A stretch of DNA of 64,000 nucleotides from Streptomyces rhizoryzae. Its GTDB lineage: Bacteria > Actinomycetota > Actinomycetes > Streptomycetales > Streptomycetaceae. Shown piece after piece: positions 58,866 through 64,000 of the stretch (the stretch's first letter is position 1; every line of letters starts with the position of its first letter). The notes under the pieces are model-generated. The model worked only from the letters and a program-made list of their open reading frames with translations, searched no databases and was not told the origin of the DNA. The position numbers and the translations under genes are program-made. The stretch lies in the NCBI RefSeq assembly GCF_023155275.1, contig NZ_JALMUV010000019.1:1-64000 (forward strand), written 5' to 3'.

Positions 58866-60416
58866 ATGACCGACACGCCCAACGGCTTCTGGGCGCAGGC
58901 CACCGCCGACCCCGGCCGGACGGTCCTGATCGCCCCGGACGGCGCCGAGTGGACCGCCGGACGGCTGCACGCCGCCGCCAACCGGCTCGTCCACGGCCTG
59001 CGCGCCGCCGGACTGGAACGAGGTGACGCGTTCGCCGCCGTCCTCCCCAACGGGGTGGAGTTCTTCACCGCCTACCTCGCCGCCGCCCAGGCCGGCTTCT
59101 ACCTCGTCCCGGTCAACCACCACCTCGTCGGCCCGGAGATCGCCTGGATCGTCGCCGACTCCGGCGCCAAGGTGCTGATCGCCCACGAGCGGTTCGGTGA
59201 CGCGGCCCGGGCCGCCGCCGACGAGGCCGGCCTTCCGGCCGCCCGGCGGTACGCCGTCGGCACGGTCCGCGGCTTCCGCCCGTACGCCGAACTCCTGGCC
59301 GGGCAGCCGGAGTCCGCGCCCGGGGACCGCACCCTGGGCTGGGTGATGAACTACACCTCCGGCACCACCGGGCGCCCGCGCGGCATCCGCCGCCCGCTGC
59401 CCGGCAAACCCCCCGAGGAGACCTACCTCGGCGGCTTCCTCGCCATCTTCGGCATCCGCCCGTTCGACGGCAACGTCCACCTGGTGTGCTCGCCGCTCTA
59501 CCACACCGCCGTCCTCCAGTTCGCCGGCGCCTCCCTGCACCTGGGGCACCGCGTCGTCCTGATGGACAAGTGGGCGCCGGAGGAGATGCTGCGCCTGATC
59601 GAGCGGCACCGGTGCACCCACACCCATATGGTCCCCACCCAGTTCCACCGCCTCCTCGCGCTCCCGGCGGAGGGCCGCGGCCGCTACGACGTGTCGTCGA
59701 TGCGGCACGCCCTGCACGGCGCCGCGCCCTGCCCCGACCACGTCAAACGCGCGATGATCGACTGGTGGGGCGGGTGCGTGGAGGAGTACTACGCGGCCAG
59801 CGAGGGCGGCGGGGCCTTCGCGACCGCCGAGGACTGGCTGAAGAAGCCCGGGACGGTCGGCCGGGCCTGGCCGATCAGTGAGATCGCGGTCTTCGACGAC
59901 GACGGCACCCGGCTGCCGGCCGGCCAACTGGGCACCGTCTACCTGAAGATGACCACCGGGGGCTTCTCGTACCACAAGGACGAGGGCAAGACCCGGAAGA
60001 ACCGCATCGGCGACTTCTTCACCGTCGGCGACCTCGGCTACCTCGACGAGGACGGCTACCTCTTCCTCCGCGACCGCAAGATCGACATGATCATCTCCGG
60101 CGGGGTCAACATCTACCCCGCGGAGATCGAGTCGGTGCTCCTGGCCCACCCCGCCGTCGCCGACGCCGCCGCCTTCGGCATCCCGCACGACGACTGGGGC
60201 GAGGAGGTCAAGGCGGTGGTCGAACCGGCCGAGGGCCACCGGCCCGGCCCGGAGCTGGCCGCCGCGCTCCTCGACCACTGCGCCCGCCGCCTGGCGGGCT
60301 ACAAACGCCCCCGCTCCGTCGACTTCACCACCGCCCTGCCCCGCGACCCCAACGGCAAGCTCTACAAGCGGCGGCTGCGCGACCCGTACTGGGAGGGGCG
60401 CGAACGCGCCGTCTAG
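58866..60416 (+). CDS. Acyl-CoA synthetase (FadD4-like AMP-forming ligase)
   Basis: A 516-residue ANL-family ligase. It has the phosphate loop MNYTSGTTGRPRGIRR (about 160-175), the PLYHTAVLQF stretch, the A5-like EYYAASEGGG (about 306), YLDEDGYLFLRDR, the hinge-region MIISGGVNIYPAEIE, and the C-terminal catalytic Lys in RDPNGKLYKRRL. The insert RRPLPGKPPEETYLGG resembles the FadD4 group. It activates a fatty or steroid-type acid to CoA. AGGAGG precedes the ATG. It is cotranscribed with the flavoprotein gene. Confidence 0.93.
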   Translation: MTDTPNGFWAQATADPGRTVLIAPDGAEWTAGRLHAAANRLVHGLRAAGLERGDAFAAVLPNGVEFFTAYLAAAQAGFYLVPVNHHLVGPEIAWIVADSGAKVLIAHERFGDAARAAADEAGLPAARRYAVGTVRGFRPYAELLAGQPESAPGDRTLGWVMNYTSGTTGRPRGIRRPLPGKPPEETYLGGFLAIFGIRPFDGNVHLVCSPLYHTAVLQFAGASLHLGHRVVLMDKWAPEEMLRLIERHRCTHTHMVPTQFHRLLALPAEGRGRYDVSSMRHALHGAAPCPDHVKRAMIDWWGGCVEEYYAASEGGGAFATAEDWLKKPGTVGRAWPISEIAVFDDDGTRLPAGQLGTVYLKMTTGGFSYHKDEGKTRKNRIGDFFTVGDLGYLDEDGYLFLRDRKIDMIISGGVNIYPAEIESVLLAHPAVADAAAFGIPHDDWGEEVKAVVEPAEGHRPGPELAAALLDHCARRLAGYKRPRSVDFTTALPRDPNGKLYKRRLRDPYWEGRERAV

Positions 60417-60484
60417 CGGCGCGGGCCGCCGCCGCGCGGACCCGGCGGCGGGCGCGCCGGCCCTGCGCCGCCCCGCCCGGTGCC

Positions 60485-60513
60485 TTGACCCGCCCCCGGG
60501 CGGCCTCCAGGAT
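60485..60513 (+). promoter_or_regulatory. Complete leaderless promoter
   Basis: TTGACC (60485-60490), a 17-base spacer, CAGGAT (60508-60513), then six bases and the ATG at 60520. The spacing is ideal and there is no ribosome-binding site. Confidence 0.7.
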
Positions 60514-60519
60514 CTCGGC

Positions 60520-62082
60520 ATGACGGAAGCCATGGAGGCCCTGGAGGGCGCGCGCGGCAACACGGTGGACGGGATCCTGCGGCGCAGTGCACGCCGGGTG
60601 CCGGAGCGGACGGCGGTGCGCTACGCCGGGCGCGCCTGGACCTACCGCGAGCTGGACGGGGCGGTGACCGCCGCCGCCCGGCTGCTGCTGTCCCGGGGCC
60701 TGCGCCCGGGGGACCGGGTGGCGTCCTACGGGCGCAACTCCGACGCGTACCTGATCGGCTTCCTGGCCTGCGCCCGCGCCGGACTGGTGCACGTACCGGT
60801 CAACCACGCCCTGACCGGCGGTGAACTGGACTACCTCCTGGGCCAGTCGGGCAGCGCGCTCGTCCTCACCGACCCGGACCTGGCCCCCCGGCTGCCGGCG
60901 GACGTGCCGGCCCTGCCGCTGCACGGGGCGCCGGACGGGCTGCTGGAGCGGCTGGCGGCGGGGGCGGGGGACGCCGGGCCGGCCGGGGAGGGCCCGCTGC
61001 CCGCGGTGGGCGGCGACGCCCTCGTCCAGCTCCTCTACACCTCGGGCACCACCGCGCTCCCCAAGGGCGCGATGATGACCCACCGCGCCCTGGTGCACGC
61101 GTACACCAGCGCGATCGTCGCCCTCGACCTCGCGGAGACCGACCGCCCCGTCCACGCGCTGCCGCTCTACCACTCCGCCCAGATGCACGTCTTCCTGCTG
61201 CCCTACCTGGCGGTGGGCGCGGAGAACACCGTCCTGGACGGGCCGGACCCGGAGCGGATCCTGGCACTGGCCGAGGAGGGCCGCGCGGACAGCCTGTTCG
61301 CCCCGCCGACGGTGTGGATCGCGCTCGCCGGCCACCCCGGCTTCGGCACCCGCGACCTGAGCGGGCTGCGGAAGGCGTACTACGGCGCGTCGGTCATGCC
61401 GGTGCCGGTCCTGGAACGGCTCCGCGAGCGGCTGCCGGACCTCGCCTTCTACAACTGCTTCGGGCAGAGCGAGATCGGCCCGCTGGCGACCGTGCTGCGG
61501 CCGGAGGAGCACGCGGGCCGGATGGACTCCTGCGGGCGCCCGGTGCTGTTCGTGGAGGCCCGGGTGGTCGGCGAGGACGGCCGGGAGGTGCCGGACGGCA
61601 CCCGGGGCGAGATCGTCTACCGCTCACCGCAGCTGTGCACGGGCTACTGGGACAAGCCGGAGGAGACCGCCGAGGCGTTCCGGGACGGCTGGTTCCACTC
61701 CGGCGACCTCGCCGTCCGGGACGCGGAGGGCTACTTCACGGTGGTCGACCGGGTCAAGGACGTCATCAACTCCGGCGGGGTGCTCGTCGCCTCGCGCCAG
61801 GTCGAGGACGCGCTGTACACGCATCCGCAGGTGGCCGAGGCCGCGGTCATCGGCCTGCCGGACGAGCGGTGGATCGAGGCGGTGACGGCGGTGGTGGTCC
61901 GGCGCGCCGACGGGGCGGGCGGGGCCGGTGCGGTGACCGAGGCGGAGCTGATCGCCGTGGCGCGGGCCCGGCTCGCGCCGTTCAAGGTGCCCAAGCGGGT
62001 GCTGTTCGTGGACGCGCTGCCGCGCAACGCCAGCGGCAAGGTCCTCAAGCGTGCGCTGCGCGAGCGGTTCGGCACCCGCTGA
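60520..62082 (+). CDS. Long-chain acyl-CoA synthetase (FadD-type)
   Basis: A 520-residue ANL ligase with YTSGTTALPKGAMMTHRAL (phosphate loop, about 172-190), YNCFGQSEIGPLATVLRPE (A5), WFHSGDLAVRDAEGYFTVVD, VKDVINSGGVLVASRQVED and the C-terminal ASGKVLKRAL lysine. It is a different subfamily from the previous gene, closer to ordinary fatty-acid ligases. It has its own leaderless promoter. Confidence 0.93.
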   Translation: MTEAMEALEGARGNTVDGILRRSARRVPERTAVRYAGRAWTYRELDGAVTAAARLLLSRGLRPGDRVASYGRNSDAYLIGFLACARAGLVHVPVNHALTGGELDYLLGQSGSALVLTDPDLAPRLPADVPALPLHGAPDGLLERLAAGAGDAGPAGEGPLPAVGGDALVQLLYTSGTTALPKGAMMTHRALVHAYTSAIVALDLAETDRPVHALPLYHSAQMHVFLLPYLAVGAENTVLDGPDPERILALAEEGRADSLFAPPTVWIALAGHPGFGTRDLSGLRKAYYGASVMPVPVLERLRERLPDLAFYNCFGQSEIGPLATVLRPEEHAGRMDSCGRPVLFVEARVVGEDGREVPDGTRGEIVYRSPQLCTGYWDKPEETAEAFRDGWFHSGDLAVRDAEGYFTVVDRVKDVINSGGVLVASRQVEDALYTHPQVAEAAVIGLPDERWIEAVTAVVVRRADGAGGAGAVTEAELIAVARARLAPFKVPKRVLFVDALPRNASGKVLKRALRERFGTR

Positions 62083-62103
62083 GCGGCGCGCGGCGGACGC
62101 GGT

Positions 62104-62140
62104 GTCAGTGCCCGCTGCCATGCTGGGGAACGGCACTGAC
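62104..62140. promoter_or_regulatory. Inverted repeat upstream of VOC gene
   Basis: GTCAGTGCC (62104-62112) and GGCACTGAC (62132-62140) are perfect complements separated by 19 bases, 24 bases before the ATG at 62164. They could be two operator half-sites or a weak hairpin after the ligase gene. Confidence 0.55.
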
Positions 62141-62163
62141 GACCGTGTGATCGGAGCACCCTC

Positions 62164-62964
62164 ATGCTGACGACCCGCTACGTCCCCGGCGCGCCGAACT
62201 GGCTCGATCTCGGCGCCCCCGATGTCGACGCCGCCGCGGCGTTCTACGCCGCGGTGTTCGGCTGGACGTTCCACTCGGCCGGCCCGCAGGGCGGCGGCTA
62301 CGGCTTCTTCCAGCTCGACGGGAGGACCGTCGGCGCGGTCGGCCCGCTGTCGGAGGAGGGCGCGGCACCGGCCTGGACGGTGTACTTCCACACCACCGAC
62401 GCGGACGCCACCTGCGCGGCGGTGGAGCAGGCCGGCGGCCGGGTCCGGGCCGCGCCGATGGACGTCTTCACGGCCGGCCGGCTGGCCCAGCTCACCGACC
62501 CCACCGGCGCCGACTTCGCCGTCTGGCAGCCCGGCGACGTCGCCGGCCTGGACGTGGTCATGGAGCCGAACACCCTGTGCTGGACGGAGCTGTACACCAC
62601 CGACGTCGCCGCGGCCCAGGGCTTCTACCGCACGGTCTTCCGGTGGAGCCACCGCGACGTGCCCACCGGCGGCGAGGTCGGCTACAGCCTCGTCTCCGCG
62701 CCCGGCGGGGGCGTGGGGGAGGACACCGCGCACGGCGGCATCCTCCAGCTCCCGCAGCAGAATCTGGACGCCGGTTCGACGTCCGAGTGGCATCCGTACT
62801 TCGGCGTCACCGACTGCGACGCCGGCTATGCGGCGGCGCTCGAAGCGGGCGCCGGGGTCCTCATCCCGCCGATGGACGCCCCCGGCGTCGGCCGCCTGGC
62901 GATGGTGACGGACCCGGCGGGCGCCCCGTTCGCGATGATCAAGGGGGATCCGTCGACGGCCTGA
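62164..62964 (+). CDS. VOC-family protein, two glyoxalase-like modules
   Basis: A 266-residue protein with two VOC domains (PNWLDLGAPDVDAAAAFYAA at 11 onwards; TLCWTELYTTDVAAAQGFYR at about 138). It shares the plan of the 49557-50321 protein and probably arose by duplication. GGAG lies about eight bases before the ATG. It is convergent with paaK. Substrate unknown. Confidence 0.92.
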   Translation: MLTTRYVPGAPNWLDLGAPDVDAAAAFYAAVFGWTFHSAGPQGGGYGFFQLDGRTVGAVGPLSEEGAAPAWTVYFHTTDADATCAAVEQAGGRVRAAPMDVFTAGRLAQLTDPTGADFAVWQPGDVAGLDVVMEPNTLCWTELYTTDVAAAQGFYRTVFRWSHRDVPTGGEVGYSLVSAPGGGVGEDTAHGGILQLPQQNLDAGSTSEWHPYFGVTDCDAGYAAALEAGAGVLIPPMDAPGVGRLAMVTDPAGAPFAMIKGDPSTA

Positions 62965-63018
62965 CCCGCCGGGCCCCGGGCCGCCCGGGCCGGCGCCGCC
63001 CGTCCCGCCGGCCCGGTG

Positions 63019-64000
63019 TCACCCCTCCCGCCGCGCGTCCACGATCCGCTTGAACTTCCCCACCGAGCGCTCCAGGGTCTCCGGATCGACGATCTCGACC
63101 GCGACCGTGACGCCGATCCCGTCCTTGACGCCGCGCGCGATCCGGCCGGCCGCCGCCGCGCGGTCGTCCGCCGTGGCATCCGGGCGGGCCTCGGCGCGGA
63201 CGGTCAGCCGGTCCAGCCGGCCCTCCCGGGTCAGCCGCAGCTGGAAGTGGGGTGCGACGCCGGGCGTCCGCAGCACGATCTCCTCGATCTGGGCCGGGAA
63301 GAGATTGACCCCGCGCAGGATGATCATGTCGTCGCTGCGCCCGGTGATCTTCTCCATCCGGCGGAAGGCCGGCCGGGCGGTACCGGGCAGCAGCCGGGTC
63401 AGGTCCCGGGTGCGGTAGCGGACGATCGGCATGGCCTCCCTGGTGAGGGAGGTGAGGACCAGTTCGCCGTGCGCGCCGTCCGGGAGCACCTCGCCGGTGA
63501 TCGGGTCGACGATCTCGGGCAGGAAGTGGTCCTCCCAGAGGTGCAGCCCGTCCTTGGTCTCCACGCACTCCTGCGCCACGCCGGGGCCCATCACCTCCGA
63601 CAGCCCGTAGATGTCCACCGCGTCGAGGGCGAACCGCTCCTCGATCTCCCGGCGCATCTCCTGCGTCCAGGGCTCGGCCCCGAAGACGCCCACCTTCAGC
63701 GAGGTGGTCCGCGGGTCGATGCCCTGCCGTTCGAACTCGTCCAGCAGGGTGAGCATGTACGACGGCGTCACCATGATGATCTCGGGCCGGAAGTCCTGGA
63801 TGAGCTGCACCTGACGGCTGGTCATACCGCCGGAGGCCGGGACGACGGTGCAGCCGAGCCGCTCCGCCCCGTAGTGCGCGCCGAGCCCGCCGGTGAACAG
63901 CCCGTAGCCGTAGGCGATGTGCACGGTGTGGCCGGGTCGGCCGCCCGCCGCGCGGAGCGAACGGGCCACCAGTTCAGCCCAGTTGGCGAGGTCCCGCTCG
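63019..64000 (-). CDS. paaK: Phenylacetate-CoA ligase PaaK (C-terminal part)
   Basis: The gene continues beyond the window. The 327 visible residues cover most of an AMP-forming phenylacetate-CoA ligase: ERDLANWAELVARSLR, AYGYGLFTGGLGAHYGAERL, VVPASGGMTSRQVQLIQDF, GAEPWTQEMRREIEER, DIYGLSEVMGPGVAQEC, ITGRSDDMIILRGVNLFPAQIE and a C-terminal lid. About 115 N-terminal residues are missing compared with typical PaaK. A start at 63969 would be within the domain and is rejected. Other pathway genes may lie just outside. Confidence 0.93.
   Translation of the reverse strand, partial: ERDLANWAELVARSLRAAGGRPGHTVHIAYGYGLFTGGLGAHYGAERLGCTVVPASGGMTSRQVQLIQDFRPEIIMVTPSYMLTLLDEFERQGIDPRTTSLKVGVFGAEPWTQEMRREIEERFALDAVDIYGLSEVMGPGVAQECVETKDGLHLWEDHFLPEIVDPITGEVLPDGAHGELVLTSLTREAMPIVRYRTRDLTRLLPGTARPAFRRMEKITGRSDDMIILRGVNLFPAQIEEIVLRTPGVAPHFQLRLTREGRLDRLTVRAEARPDATADDRAAAAGRIARGVKDGIGVTVAVEIVDPETLERSVGKFKRIVDARREG

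Noticed and set aside
63967..63969. GTG at 63969 as the start of PaaK
   Set aside because: The frame stays open to the window edge with conserved PaaK residues upstream (ERDLANWAELV), so the gene is cut by the window.
1..64000. Mobile elements, integrase, tRNA or rRNA genes
   Set aside because: No transposase or integrase motifs, terminal inverted repeats, tRNA cloverleaf or rRNA-like sequence were seen on reading both strands.

Overview
The window is very GC-rich chromosomal DNA with strongly G/C-biased third codon positions, Shine-Dalgarno or leaderless starts, and families typical of Streptomyces and close relatives: DUF6643, DUF5133, a DUF574-type S-adenosyl methyltransferase, an Rv1733c-family protein, CsbD, TerD, F420-dependent oxidoreductases, and lone RsbW-like kinases with STAS proteins. 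I place it in Streptomyces or a sister genus (inference). I see no rRNA, tRNA, transposase, integrase or CRISPR array. It looks like chromosomal arm or semi-core sequence rather than an island.

Layout. 1-4.8 kb: direct repeats, a TetR regulator with its own operator, an anti-sigma-type ATPase, a cysteine desulfhydrase-like PLP enzyme, an SRPBCC protein and a DeoR regulator. 5-13.9 kb: a serine hydrolase whose fold is interrupted by membrane helices, convergent with and overlapping a beta-helix/AAA+ fusion; then an Rv1733c-family protein, a second anti-sigma-type ATPase, a MOSC protein and a DUF6643 protein. 14-22.3 kb: double TerD protein, HpnB-like glycosyltransferase, MurI-like racemase, PH-like membrane protein, Nudix, lipoprotein, 3-hydroxybutyrate dehydrogenase, CsbD and PobA. 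22.4-26.6 kb: a stress/dormancy-type set (CBS pair, bacterial eRF1-like protein, phosphoribosyltransferase-hydrolase fusion) plus a gamma-glutamylcyclotransferase-like protein. 26.7-33.4 kb: TetR facing an NCS1 permease-amidohydrolase operon across a 37-bp palindrome, then LigB-type DNA ligase, Nudix and STAS. 33.6-40 kb: sigma-like factor and partner, DUF574 methyltransferase, dhaKLM, and a TetR-dihydrofolate-reductase-like pair. 40-47.3 kb: CsoR-like palindromes, secreted S33 peptidase, Ku, phosphoketolase overlapping an F420 oxidoreductase, and small proteins. 47.4-56 kb: methyltransferase, TetX-like monooxygenase, VOC protein, SH3-like secreted protein, acyl-CoA dehydrogenase behind a KstR-like box, Ser/Thr kinase with TPRs and a secreted alpha-galactosidase. 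56-64 kb: CrtI-like oxidoreductase, nitronate-monooxygenase-like flavoprotein, two acyl-CoA synthetases, VOC protein and the C-terminal part of PaaK.

Themes. (1) Lipid, aromatic and acyl-CoA catabolism: acyl-CoA dehydrogenase, two FadD-type ligases, NMO-like enzyme, PaaK, PobA, 3-HB dehydrogenase. (2) Stress and partner switching: two orphan RsbW-like ATPases, an orphan STAS protein, a sigma-like factor, TerD, CBS, BaeRF3, CsbD, Ku and LigB. (3) Carbon handling: dhaKLM, phosphoketolase with an F420 oxidoreductase, and alpha-galactosidase. (4) Regulation visible in DNA: several near-perfect palindromes beside TetR or catabolic genes, and many starts with a -10 hexamer exactly 6-7 nt upstream, which predicts leaderless mRNAs.

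Every function is inferred from motifs and remembered family features; no search was run.
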